Positions 7,335 to 15,195 of a stretch of DNA of 16,245 bases are shown in pieces. The stretch comes from CAZQYC01 sp043746555 (lineage in GTDB: Bacteria > Pseudomonadota > Gammaproteobacteria > Steroidobacterales > Steroidobacteraceae), in assembly GCA_043746555.1 (NCBI GenBank), contig JAYTQU010000262.1, positions 1 through 16,245 on the forward strand. The letters are read 5' to 3'. How positions within the stretch are numbered: position 1 is the first letter of the stretch; every line of letters begins with the position of its first letter. Below the pieces are notes generated by a model that worked only from the letters and a program-made list of their open reading frames with translations, was not told the DNA's origin and searched no databases. The position numbers and the translations under genes are program-made.

Positions 7335-8732
7335 ATGAAGAAACAAGGCCTTTTGATTCCCGCTATCGTCGGCAGCGCGCTGTTCATGCAAACGCTGGAC
7401 GCCACGATTATCGCCAACGCACTGCCGACCATGGCGAAATCGTTCGGCGAAGATCCGTTGCGATTGAATTTGGCGATTAGCGCTTACTTCCTCAGCACAG
7501 CCGTATTCCTGCCGTTGAGCGGCTGGACCGCCGATAAGTATGGATCGCGTCGCGTGTTGAGCGGCGCCATTGCGTTGTTCGCTTTGAGTTCGTTGATGTG
7601 CGGGCTGGCCCAAAATCTTTATCAGCTGATCGGTGCGCGAGTACTGCAAGGCATGGCGGGCGCGACAATGGCACCGGTCGGTCGCTTGGTGTTGCTCAAG
7701 ACGGTTCCCAAATCGGAATTAATGCGCGCGACGGCGGTGCTCACCATGCCGGCGCTATTGGGCCCCATCATCGGTCCGGTGGTGGGCGGCGCGATCGTGA
7801 CGTTTGCGAATTGGCGCTGGATATTCTTTATTAACATTCCGATGGGCGTGCTCGGGGTTGCGCTGGTGAGTGCGTTCATTCCCGACATTCGCGAGGCCGT
7901 CGTGGGTCGCTTGGACGTTCGCGGCTTTGTGCTCATCGCCTTCGGCTTGGCGGGACTCATGTTTGGATTCGAAAACGCGGGTAGTGGAGCGTTGCCGCAA
8001 TCCTGGGTCGCATTGTTAGCCGGCGGCGGCGGTATTTGTTTGGTCGCTTACTATTTTCATTCGCGCAACAAAGAAAATGCGATCGTCGATTTGCGTCTCT
8101 TGAACATCGTGACTTTCCGCGCCGCGCTGATCGGCGGTGGATTTACTCGGCTGGTCCTCGGCGCCAATCCATTCTTGCTGGCGATCTTGCTGCAAGTCGT
8201 ATTCGGTATGACCGCATTTGCCGCCGGATTGATGACGTTCACTGCCGCGGCGGGCGCGCTTTTTATGAAAACCACCGCGCCGCCGATCATTCGCCGCTTC
8301 GGCTTTCGACATGTTTTGCTGTTCAACACCGTTGTCACGGCTCTGGTGCTGATGTGTTACGCGCTATTCACCGCGACCACGCCCTACGCGATTGTCGTAT
8401 TGGTATTGTTTAGTGCGGGATTCTTTCGCTCATTGCATTTCACTGCGTTGGGCGCTATGGCCTTCGCCGATGTCGATCAATCGCAGATGAGCGGCGCGAG
8501 CAGTCTGTCGAGCATGGGGCAACAACTTTCGCAAGCGATCGGCGTGGCGCTTGCGGCATTCGTTCTATACGTTACTCAGCGCATGAATAATTCTGCGCAC
8601 ATCACGGCGCACGATGTCGCGCCGGTATTTATTGTGATTGGTCTCGTGTCGTTGATATCGCTGTTTTTCTTTGTGCGATTGCCGCACGATGCGGCGGTGG
8701 CTGTCAGCGGGCATAAGCGGAGAGTGAAGTAA
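7335..8732 (+). CDS. MFS drug/H+ antiporter of the DHA2 family, MdtD-like
   Basis: A 465-residue inner-membrane efflux pump that exchanges protons for small molecules. Hydrophobic segments fit the 14-helix DHA2 layout. Family motifs seen are LDATIIANALP in helix 1 (21-31), motif A GWTADKYGSRR between helices 2 and 3 (63-73), LLARxLQG-type RVLQGMAGATMAPVGR (about 102-117) and motif C GPIIGPVVGG (143-152). Length and sequence run closely parallel to E. coli MdtD (about 470 residues). The natural substrate is unknown. There is no clear ribosome site before ATG 7335, and a possible -10 lies 8 bases upstream. The zinc alcohol dehydrogenase starts 37 bases after the stop, so the two may be one operon. 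Confidence 0.9.
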   Translation: MKKQGLLIPAIVGSALFMQTLDATIIANALPTMAKSFGEDPLRLNLAISAYFLSTAVFLPLSGWTADKYGSRRVLSGAIALFALSSLMCGLAQNLYQLIGARVLQGMAGATMAPVGRLVLLKTVPKSELMRATAVLTMPALLGPIIGPVVGGAIVTFANWRWIFFINIPMGVLGVALVSAFIPDIREAVVGRLDVRGFVLIAFGLAGLMFGFENAGSGALPQSWVALLAGGGGICLVAYYFHSRNKENAIVDLRLLNIVTFRAALIGGGFTRLVLGANPFLLAILLQVVFGMTAFAAGLMTFTAAAGALFMKTTAPPIIRRFGFRHVLLFNTVVTALVLMCYALFTATTPYAIVVLVLFSAGFFRSLHFTALGAMAFADVDQSQMSGASSLSSMGQQLSQAIGVALAAFVLYVTQRMNNSAHITAHDVAPVFIVIGLVSLISLFFFVRLPHDAAVAVSGHKRRVK

Positions 8733-8769
8733 TCGCGTCGGTTGCCTCGAATGCAATGAGAGCAATTAT

Positions 8770-9804
8770 ATGAAAGCAGCGATTTTGAATGACGGTCGAT
8801 TGAATATCGAAGACGTCGCAACGCCCGAACCGCAGTTCGAAGAAGCGTTGGTCAAGCTCACGACGGCAGGCGTCTGTCATTCCGATTTGCATCTGGTCAA
8901 AGGCGATTGGCCGGGTCATTCGCCACCCGGCGCGCAGAGACTCGGGCACGAAGGTATTGGCATTGTCGAACGGCTTGGTGCGGGTGCTGAAAAATTCGTC
9001 AAGGTTGGAGATCGAGTCATTTTGGGTTTGGGTGGCGCGGGCGGCGGATATTGGTGCGGCGCTTGCGAATTTTGTTTGAGCGGTCGGCCAAGGCTTTGCA
9101 AAGAAGCCAAAGGCATTCGCGGCACCTATGCCGAACACATTGCGCTGTGGGCAAAGTCGTTGGTGAAACTTCCCTCGACCATTGCGGATAGCGAGGTCTC
9201 TTTGGCGTGCGGTGGACTCACTGCCTATAGCGCGATCAAAAAACTTCTCAAGTTTGGCGTGTATCCGGGAAAGCCGATCGCAATTATCGGCGCGGCCGGA
9301 GGACTTGGTCACTATGCAGTACAAATCGCGAAGGCATTTGGCTATCTTGTTGTCGGTGTAGACGTCGGAAAAGATCGCGCTGCATTTGCGAAGTCGATCG
9401 GCGCTGATGATGGCGTGACGGTCGACGAAGCGGCGGCGTTGGTGAAACAAAAATACGCCGGCGTGTACGGTGCGGTCGTGTTCTCTCCTAAAATCGCCGG
9501 CTTCGAATTGGGTCTCAAGCTTTTGAAACGCGGCGGCGTGTTTGTCGGTGTCGGCATGCCCGCGGCGAGCGATGGCAATCTCGCGCTCAATCCGCTCGAT
9601 CTATTGCGCAAAGATCCACTCATCATGTCGTCAGCCGTCGGTACGGTGGAGGAAATGCGTGAACTGGTAGAACTGGCCGCCGCGGGCAAAGTGACAACGC
9701 ATGTTAGTCGCACTGGCCGACTTTCCGAACTCAATCGCATTCTCGACGAGCTGGAACAAGGAAAGTATTCAGGCAGAGCGATCATCACCGATCTTCGCGG
9801 GTGA
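8770..9804 (+). CDS. Zinc-dependent NAD alcohol dehydrogenase (AdhP-like, MDR family)
   Basis: A 344-residue medium-chain dehydrogenase that interconverts alcohols and aldehydes with NAD(H) in the cytoplasm. The catalytic zinc ligands are Cys36 (GVCHSD), His60 with Glu61 (GHEGIG) and Cys147 (ACGGLTAYSA). The structural zinc is held by Cys96, Cys99, Cys102 and Cys110. The Rossmann motif is GAAGGLG (174-180), and Asp198 at the end of the following strand favours NAD over NADP. All key residues are intact and the length is normal. The ATG at 8770 has a GAGAG site about 8 bases upstream. It follows the transporter gene closely, and a structured palindromic repeat lies 4 bases after its stop. The substrate is not determined. 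Confidence 0.92.
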   Translation: MKAAILNDGRLNIEDVATPEPQFEEALVKLTTAGVCHSDLHLVKGDWPGHSPPGAQRLGHEGIGIVERLGAGAEKFVKVGDRVILGLGGAGGGYWCGACEFCLSGRPRLCKEAKGIRGTYAEHIALWAKSLVKLPSTIADSEVSLACGGLTAYSAIKKLLKFGVYPGKPIAIIGAAGGLGHYAVQIAKAFGYLVVGVDVGKDRAAFAKSIGADDGVTVDEAAALVKQKYAGVYGAVVFSPKIAGFELGLKLLKRGGVFVGVGMPAASDGNLALNPLDLLRKDPLIMSSAVGTVEEMRELVELAAAGKVTTHVSRTGRLSELNRILDELEQGKYSGRAIITDLRG

Positions 9805-9808
9805 TTAG

Positions 9809-9887
9809 TTCTACTTTGTCAGGTTGCGCTGCAGCGCGCGGTGCGGCGTTGCACCGCATCGCTTGATCCCAACCTGACAAAGTAGAA
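9809..9887. repeat. Palindromic intergenic repeat, copy 2 (complete)
   Basis: The outer arms are a perfect 18-bp inverted repeat: 9809-9826 (TTCTACTTTGTCAGGTTG) and 9870-9887. Inside are a 12-bp perfect palindrome at 9826-9837 (GCGCTGCAGCGC) and a 7-bp stem, GCGGTGC at 9838-9844 with GCACCGC at 9851-9857. The element can thus fold as a branched stem with two inner hairpins. The right 34 bases match copy 1 exactly. It fills the gap between convergent genes and could stop transcription from both sides. It carries no open frame of note. Confidence 0.8.
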
Positions 9888-9902
9888 TTAGACAAATCGA
9901 AT

Positions 9903-10718
9903 TCACTTACTCGACGACGATTGCAACGACCGAAATGCGGCGACGTATTGCGGTTGCCAACGGCGTGCAACTGCGAATCCATGCCCGACCTTTGAAAGGG
10001 GGATGACCTTCGCGCTCGGGATCGATCCGGCGAAGTTAGAGATTTCTTTGAGCGAACACGCTTGATCGATCGTGCCTTGCAATACAAACCACTGCGCGCC
10101 AAGTTGTCGGGTTGGAAAAAGATCCAGTCCTTCGGCAGTGTGGTGAAACGCGAGCGCGCGGCCGGTGCATAAGGGTCGTCGAATTTCGAGCGTGCTGCAA
10201 AATCCAAGCGTGATTGCGCCGCGAAACGCATGTTTTGCTGCCTGTGCAAGCACGGCATATACAAGCGTGGCACCGGACGAATAACCAATCAGAATAGGCG
10301 GTGGTCGACGCTTTAGCGCGTAACGAACATCCGCCGCGTCTACCAGATCGATAAAATCTTCCGCCGGTGAGGCGCATTGCTGCGAGTCTTTTTTATCGGC
10401 GCTGTCCAACGACTTGAGGTACTGAGGCGTATCGACGCCCAACACGAGTGCGCCCTCGTTGGCCAGAAGTTGCGCCATGTCTTTCACGCCGTCGTTCCAA
10501 CCGCCATCGCCATCGGCGAAAATCACGAGACTATCGATATTCACGGTCGGAACCAGCGCGTGAATGACACCGAGCCGCGCCGAATCGAACACGTCGTCAC
10601 GTGTGTGTCGCCTAATCACGCCGGTTGGATCTTGTGCATGCGCCGTGGATGCGAATGCAATGAACAGACAAATCAGCCACCGGTGAGGTCGTGTGAGCTT
10701 CGGTTGCATTGGATTCAT
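9903..10718 (-). CDS. VirJ/AcvB-type periplasmic alpha/beta hydrolase
   Basis: A 271-residue exported protein with a Sec signal peptide (about 1-28, ending AHAQ). The body matches the bacterial virulence protein VirJ family: FADGDGGWNDGVKDMAQLLA (67-86), GVDTPQYLKSLD (94-105), GYSSGATLVYAVLAQA with nucleophile Ser147, QGTIDQAC with Asp218, and KVGHGFAV with His246, an intact triad. In Agrobacterium the related AcvB/VirJ is needed for virulence, and AcvB is reported to hydrolyse lysyl-phosphatidylglycerol in the periplasm. The same activity here is an inference. Met1 or Met4 could be the start; neither has a clear ribosome site. It appears to be transcribed alone and converges with the alcohol dehydrogenase. 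Confidence 0.85.
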   Translation of the reverse strand: MNPMQPKLTRPHRWLICLFIAFASTAHAQDPTGVIRRHTRDDVFDSARLGVIHALVPTVNIDSLVIFADGDGGWNDGVKDMAQLLANEGALVLGVDTPQYLKSLDSADKKDSQQCASPAEDFIDLVDAADVRYALKRRPPPILIGYSSGATLVYAVLAQAAKHAFRGAITLGFCSTLEIRRPLCTGRALAFHHTAEGLDLFPTRQLGAQWFVLQGTIDQACSLKEISNFAGSIPSAKVIPLSKVGHGFAVARRWQPQYVAAFRSLQSSSSK

Positions 10719-10809
10719 CTAGACGTCTCAACTGGTTCAATCGACACGAGGGCAGTGTCTCGTGTTTCGGGAAAGAGAAAGTTCGGCAGTCGCATTGATT
10801 CGGCGTGAC

Positions 10810-11019
10810 TCAGCTCAGACTGATAACGCGCACGACGGGTTCCCCATAATCGCGAAAGCCCATTCGTCGATAGAGTTCGTGGGCGGTTTTGTTGGCGCTC
10901 ATGACGTGCAAGAACGGCGTTTCGTTGCGGAACCGACGATCGGCGAGAAGCCCGGCGCGTAACGACGCGCATCGTTTGCGCCGCCGTCGCTCGAGTCGAG
11001 ATTCTTTCCCCTTCGCCAT
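10810..11019 (-). pseudogene. C-terminal fragment of a GNAT acetyltransferase
   Basis: Reading on the minus strand, from about 10990 to the stop at 10810, the frame gives AGLLADRR, RNETPFLHVMSANKTAHELY and RRMGFRDYGEP. This is the last strand-helix-strand of FR47-like GNAT acetyltransferases, where a [GN]ETPFLHV stretch, then AN, then LYxxxGF are standard. RKRCASL just before it could still be part of the acetyl-CoA-binding helix. The N-terminal two thirds, including the R/QxxGxG/A loop, are absent, and an ATG at 11019 gives only a basic run. The gene is therefore truncated and probably dead. It lies 91 bases upstream of the VirJ-like gene on the same strand. Confidence 0.6.
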
Positions 11020-11079
11020 CGAGGCTCGTATTGAATATCACCATTTCGATCTCGCGCCAGCGATAGAGCTTAGCCGCGC

Positions 11080-11202
11080 CTCCATTTCTCGAACATGCTC
11101 AGTTGCCACAATCCCATCCTATACAGTCGCGGAGCTTCGCAAACAACCATTGATCCGAATCCAGCGCTTCGACAATAATGATGCCGCTTGCTTAATGGAC
11201 AT
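11080..11202 (-). pseudogene. Possible decayed soxR 3' end
   Basis: On the minus strand, broken frames spell in order LSKRW, RINGCL, KLRDCIG, then a Cys two codons on, a stop, and AC with RN two codons later. SoxR ends with LSxxW, RIxxL, LRD and CIGCGCLSxxxC followed by PxRN. The match is short, needs a frameshift and small deletions, and one iron-sulfur Cys is replaced by Trp. It may be chance. The 5' part would lie inside the arylamine acetyltransferase gene, so only a tail could remain. Confidence 0.3.
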
Positions 11203-11207
11203 CAGCT

Positions 11208-12053
11208 ATGAATTCCACTGACGAGAATCTTCCCAACCTCAGGGCTTTTCTAGACCGAATTGGTTTTCGCGGCGTCGCGCGGCCCGATCTAGCGACGTTG
11301 TGCGAGTTGCAGCGCTCGCACGTTTATACTGTCTCATTCGAGAATTTAGACGTGCAACTTCGTCGGCCGGTCGGACTCGATCTCGAAAGATGTTTCGACA
11401 AGATCGTGAATAAGCGACGGGGCGGTTGGTGTTATGAATTGAATGGCGTGTTCGGTTGGGCGCTACAAGAAATCGGTTTCAATGTGATGCGAGTCAGCGC
11501 GGGCGTCATGCGTGAGCGTGCGGGCGATGAGCAACTCGGTAATCATCTGTGTTTACTGGTGCAACTGGAGCAAGACTATTTAGTCGATGTGGGTTTTGGC
11601 GGCAGTCTTTCCCGGCCGCTGCCGTTGCGAGAAGCGACGCACGATCAATCGCCATATCGCATTACGCTCTCCAAGACGAACGACAACTACTGGCGCTTTT
11701 CGGAACTCGCGCGCGGTGCGCCGTTTAGTTTTGACTTTCGTTCTGAGGTCGCAGACGAGGCATTGTTGGCGGAAAAATGTGCGATGTTGCAGCAGAGCGC
11801 CGAATCGACATTCGTTCAGAATCTCGTGGTGCAAAAGCGCACAGACGATATGCACATTGCACTGCGCGGCCGTGTACTCACGACTTTGCGAGCGACCGGC
11901 GAAGAAAGGACGATACTGGCGTCTGCGGAGGAATTAGTTTCCGTGCTTCAAAATAGCTTCGAGCTAAATGTTCCCGAAGTTGCCGCGGTGTGGCCTGCAA
12001 TCTGCGCGCGGCACGACGATGTCTTGACAAATCAGGTCAAAGTGAGCGCTTAA
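11208..12053 (+). CDS. nat: Arylamine N-acetyltransferase
   Basis: A 281-residue cytoplasmic enzyme that moves an acetyl group from acetyl-CoA to arylamines, hydrazines or N-hydroxyarylamines. The papain-like triad is complete: Cys75 in RRGGWCYELN, His113 in GNHLCLLV and Asp127 in DVGFGG. The segment VSFENLDVQL near 42-51 and the overall length are typical of bacterial NATs. The ATG at 11208 has only a weak GGA element 8 bases upstream. It stands downstream of decayed sequence and 68 bases before the PQQ dehydrogenase. It may serve detoxification or a biosynthetic acylation; the context does not decide. Confidence 0.92.
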   Translation: MNSTDENLPNLRAFLDRIGFRGVARPDLATLCELQRSHVYTVSFENLDVQLRRPVGLDLERCFDKIVNKRRGGWCYELNGVFGWALQEIGFNVMRVSAGVMRERAGDEQLGNHLCLLVQLEQDYLVDVGFGGSLSRPLPLREATHDQSPYRITLSKTNDNYWRFSELARGAPFSFDFRSEVADEALLAEKCAMLQQSAESTFVQNLVVQKRTDDMHIALRGRVLTTLRATGEERTILASAEELVSVLQNSFELNVPEVAAVWPAICARHDDVLTNQVKVSA

Positions 12054-12121
12054 TATCGTTGGCCGCTTCGTCTAGTCTTTCACTTTTATATAGGCCTCCA
12101 ATTTTGAACTTGAGTCGCCAC

Positions 12122-14137
12122 ATGAAACGAATTTCGACTTTTATTTGCGTATTTTTGTACATGGGCGCGAGTTACGCGGCCGACGCGCCGGCGTTTTCGG
12201 CCAAGCAATTGATGCAGCTACCGGTCGAGAATTGGATCACCAACGGCGGCACCATTTACAACCAGCGTTATTCTCCGCTTAGCGAAATCAATACGACCAA
12301 CGTCCAAAACCTAAAGGCGGAGTGGCGAACGCATCTCAACGGTTCGGGAGTGGGACCGCCGTTCTCCGGCGAAGCGCAACCGATCGTGCACGATGGCGTG
12401 ATCTATGTGCCAACCGGCGCCGACGATGTGTTTGCGCTGGATGTGGCGACCGGCAAGTTGTTGTGGACGTATCAATCCAAGCTCGATCCGAAAATTAATA
12501 CGGTGTGTTGCGGTTGGACCAGTCGCGGCGTTGGATTGGGCGACGGCAAGATTTTTCTCGGTCGTCTCGACGGCAAGCTCGCGGCGATCGATCAACGTAC
12601 CGGCAAGGAAGTGTGGTCGGTGCAAGCCGAGAATTGGCAAGAGGGTTACACCATCACGAGTGCGCCGCTGTACTACAGCGGTATGGTGATCACCGGATTC
12701 GCGGGCGCTGAGTATGCATCGCGCGGTCGTGTGAAGGCGTTTAGCGCCAAAGACGGAAAATTACTTTGGACTTTTTATACGGTGCCCGGACCCGGTGAAG
12801 TCGGTCACGACACATGGCCGAAAGGCAGCGATGCATGGAAGTATGGCGGTGGCACGGTGTGGCAAACACCCGCAGTCGATCCGGAACAAGGATTGATTTT
12901 CTTTTCAACCGGCAATGCGGGACCGGATCTGAATGGCGCGGTTCGCAAGGGCGACAATTTATTTACTTCTTCGATTGTCGCGATTGAAGCGAAGACGGGA
13001 AAGTATCGCTGGCACTTTCAACAAGTGCATCATGACATTTGGGACTTCGATGGACCGAGTCCCGTGGTGCTCTTCGATCTCGAGCTGAACGGCAAGATGC
13101 GCAAAGGCCTTGCGGAAATCAGTAAGACCGGTTGGGTTTATATTTTGGATCGCACCAACGGCAAACCACTGGTGGGCATTGAAGAGCGACCGGTGATGCA
13201 AGAACCGCGTCAAGCCACGGCGGCAACACAGCCATTCCCACGCGGCGATTCGGTTATCCCGCACTCGATCGATATTCCACCGGCGGGCTATGAGCTCATC
13301 AACGATGGGCAGATATTTACTCCGTTTTGGGACAAGCCGGTAGTTTCAAAACCAAACGGATTGGGCGGCACCAATTGGCCGCCAAGTTCCTACGATCCGC
13401 GCAGCGGTCATTTGTTTGTTTGTTCCAACGATCGCATGGGTTTTTTTGCCGGCGGACGAGATTCCGAACCGAAGGCTGGAAAAATTTATATGGGCGGAGG
13501 ATTCGGATCAACCGACATTCCGCTCAACGGCGTTTTTGCCGCCATGGACATGCGTACCAACAAAGTGGTGTGGAGTCAGCGCTGGAAGGACAGTTGCTGG
13601 AGCGGTTCGATCAACACGGCCGGCAATTTGGTATTCGTCGGTCGCAATGAAGGACAACTCGCGGCGCTTGACGCCACCAACGGCAATCAACTCTGGCAAT
13701 TTCAAACCGGCGCAGGAGTGAATGCGACGGCGACCACATTTCAATACAAGGGCAAGCAAAAGATTGTCGTGTATACCGCAGGCAATCTTTTTGCGGGCAC
13801 AGTGCCTGGCGACAGCGTGTGGTTGTTCTCGTTGGATGGAACCATGGAGTCCGTGCAAGCTGGGCAATCGGGCATCATGAAACCTGTGGCAGTGGCCCAA
13901 GCCAACGTGGCAGCGGGCGCAAAAGTGTTCATCCAGTTTTGCTCGCAATGTCACGGTGAGACCGGTGAAGGCGGACACGGTGTCGGTCCCGACATCACCA
14001 AAGTCGATTCCCCTGAATTGGTTGCGACCACAGCGACTAACGGCAAAAACAAGATGCCGCCTTTCGGTACTGTCCTTTCGCCGGATCAGGTTCGCGATGT
14101 CGCAGTGTATGTCGCGCAGAAACTGGGGAAGAAATAG
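12122..14137 (+). CDS. PQQ-dependent alcohol dehydrogenase with C-terminal cytochrome c (quinohaemoprotein)
   Basis: A 671-residue periplasmic enzyme oxidising alcohols with PQQ and passing electrons to its own haem. A signal peptide (1-19, ending SYA) precedes an eight-bladed propeller. Visible features are the vicinal disulfide Cys129-Cys130 (NTVCCGW), metal ligands Glu197 (GFAGAEYASRG) and Asn265 (STGNAGPD), catalytic Asp308 in HHDIWDFD, and a second acid, Asp310, two residues on. The cytochrome domain has CSQCH (607-611) and a likely axial Met645 (KMPPF). The ATG at 12122 is chosen because the signal peptide starts there; an upstream in-frame ATG at 11990 lies inside nat. The Cys pair points to alcohol rather than glucose dehydrogenase. 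No PQQ synthesis genes are in the window. Confidence 0.9.
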   Translation: MKRISTFICVFLYMGASYAADAPAFSAKQLMQLPVENWITNGGTIYNQRYSPLSEINTTNVQNLKAEWRTHLNGSGVGPPFSGEAQPIVHDGVIYVPTGADDVFALDVATGKLLWTYQSKLDPKINTVCCGWTSRGVGLGDGKIFLGRLDGKLAAIDQRTGKEVWSVQAENWQEGYTITSAPLYYSGMVITGFAGAEYASRGRVKAFSAKDGKLLWTFYTVPGPGEVGHDTWPKGSDAWKYGGGTVWQTPAVDPEQGLIFFSTGNAGPDLNGAVRKGDNLFTSSIVAIEAKTGKYRWHFQQVHHDIWDFDGPSPVVLFDLELNGKMRKGLAEISKTGWVYILDRTNGKPLVGIEERPVMQEPRQATAATQPFPRGDSVIPHSIDIPPAGYELINDGQIFTPFWDKPVVSKPNGLGGTNWPPSSYDPRSGHLFVCSNDRMGFFAGGRDSEPKAGKIYMGGGFGSTDIPLNGVFAAMDMRTNKVVWSQRWKDSCWSGSINTAGNLVFVGRNEGQLAALDATNGNQLWQFQTGAGVNATATTFQYKGKQKIVVYTAGNLFAGTVPGDSVWLFSLDGTMESVQAGQSGIMKPVAVAQANVAAGAKVFIQFCSQCHGETGEGGHGVGPDITKVDSPELVATTATNGKNKMPPFGTVLSPDQVRDVAVYVAQKLGKK

Positions 14138-14227
14138 CGGTCGAGATTTTGTCGAAGCGAATCCCCGCGAAAGACGAATGAAAATGACCGTGATTTAACT
14201 GCAACGAGTTGCGAGACGAATCGAGCG

Positions 14228-15100
14228 ATGCTTAAGCGATTTGTCATCTCTGCAATCGCTATTGTAGCTTTTGCGTTGTTTCAAGCGACCGACGTTGCGA
14301 GTGCGGACCAGACCGCGACCGCCTATGGACCCGCAAAAGGTACACTCGTGATCGCGGGAGGCGGATCACTTGTCGGCACGGGCGTCCTTGAGAAGTTCAT
14401 TGAGCTCGCCGGAGGACGAGACAAGAAATTCATTATCGTACCCACAGCACGCGGCAATCGGAATATCGATGGCAGTGTGCGTGTGTATGAGCCGATGCAG
14501 ATCGTCGGCCCGTGGTTAAACATCGGGCTCAAGCACGTGACGATGCTGCACACGCACGACCCGAAGATCGCCGACACGGAAGAATTCAACAAGAATTTGA
14601 AAGACGCCGATGCTGTGTGGTTCGACGGCGGACGACAATGGAATTTGGTCGACTCCTATGCCAACACGCGAACGCTCGAAGAATTTCGCAAGCTGCTCAA
14701 TCGTGGCGGCGTGATTGGCGGCAGCTCCGCCGGCGCGACTATTCAAGGCGAGTATCTGGTGCGTGGCGACACATCGGGACCGGAAGTGATGATGACGATG
14801 GAATCGAACCACCAGGACGGTTTTAAATTCCTACGGCGTACGGCCATCGACCAACACATCGACACTCGCAATCGTTGGGACGATTTGATTCCCGTCGTCC
14901 AAAAATTTCCGAACATGCTCGGTATCGGCCTTTCCGAAAATACGGCGATCATCGTACGAGGCGACACTTTCGAAGTGATCGGCAAGGGGCAAGTCGCCGT
15001 GCATGACAACACTCGTACATATGGTGTGGAGGAGAAACCCTACTTCCTTCTTTCGCCGGGCGAGGTCTACGACATGAAGGCCCGCGAGATCGAGAAATGA
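14228..15100 (+). CDS. Secreted cyanophycinase-like serine peptidase (family S51)
   Basis: A 290-residue exported peptidase. Cyanophycinases cut cyanophycin (multi-L-arginyl-poly-L-aspartate) into beta-Asp-Arg. A signal peptide spans about 1-26 (ending VASADQ). Motifs are GGGSLVG (44-50), IVPTARG (70-76), FDGGRQWNLV (132-141), nucleophile elbow GGSSAGA with Ser167, His210 in DQHIDTRNRWDDL and Glu237 in GIGLSENTA. All positions expected for catalysis are present. The signal peptide points to scavenging of external polymer or another beta-aspartyl peptide rather than use of an internal store. No cyanophycin synthetase is in the window. It starts 90 bases after the PQQ dehydrogenase, with no obvious terminator between. 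Confidence 0.85.
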   Translation: MLKRFVISAIAIVAFALFQATDVASADQTATAYGPAKGTLVIAGGGSLVGTGVLEKFIELAGGRDKKFIIVPTARGNRNIDGSVRVYEPMQIVGPWLNIGLKHVTMLHTHDPKIADTEEFNKNLKDADAVWFDGGRQWNLVDSYANTRTLEEFRKLLNRGGVIGGSSAGATIQGEYLVRGDTSGPEVMMTMESNHQDGFKFLRRTAIDQHIDTRNRWDDLIPVVQKFPNMLGIGLSENTAIIVRGDTFEVIGKGQVAVHDNTRTYGVEEKPYFLLSPGEVYDMKAREIEK

Positions 15101-15195
15101 CGGATTCGATGTGACCCGACCGGTTCAATGTTCAATTGACGTTTGTTCGTCGCGGTCGCACGATGCGCCCACGCTAAACACAAGGGAGCATGGCA

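Larger units (their letters stand above)
10719..11207. other. Decayed intergenic region of 489 bases
   Basis: No intact gene is found on either strand. It holds the GNAT tail (10810-11019) and a possible soxR tail (11080-11202), both minus strand. Open frames on the plus strand here are short, arginine-rich and unlike known proteins. The promoter of nat should lie at the right end, but no good hexamers stand out. Confidence 0.5.

Noticed and set aside
9809..9887. Integron attC site
   Set aside because: The fold is attC-like, but the ends do not carry the RYYYAAC and GTTRRRY core sites, and no integrase or cassette array is seen.
10377..11221. Plus-strand open frames of 143 and 110 codons
   Set aside because: The first is antisense to the VirJ-like gene. 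The second runs through the decayed region and overlaps the nat start; neither resembles a protein family.
12024..12056. TTGACA with TAATAT as a promoter for the PQQ dehydrogenase
   Set aside because: The spacer is 21 bases, too long for a normal sigma-70 promoter.
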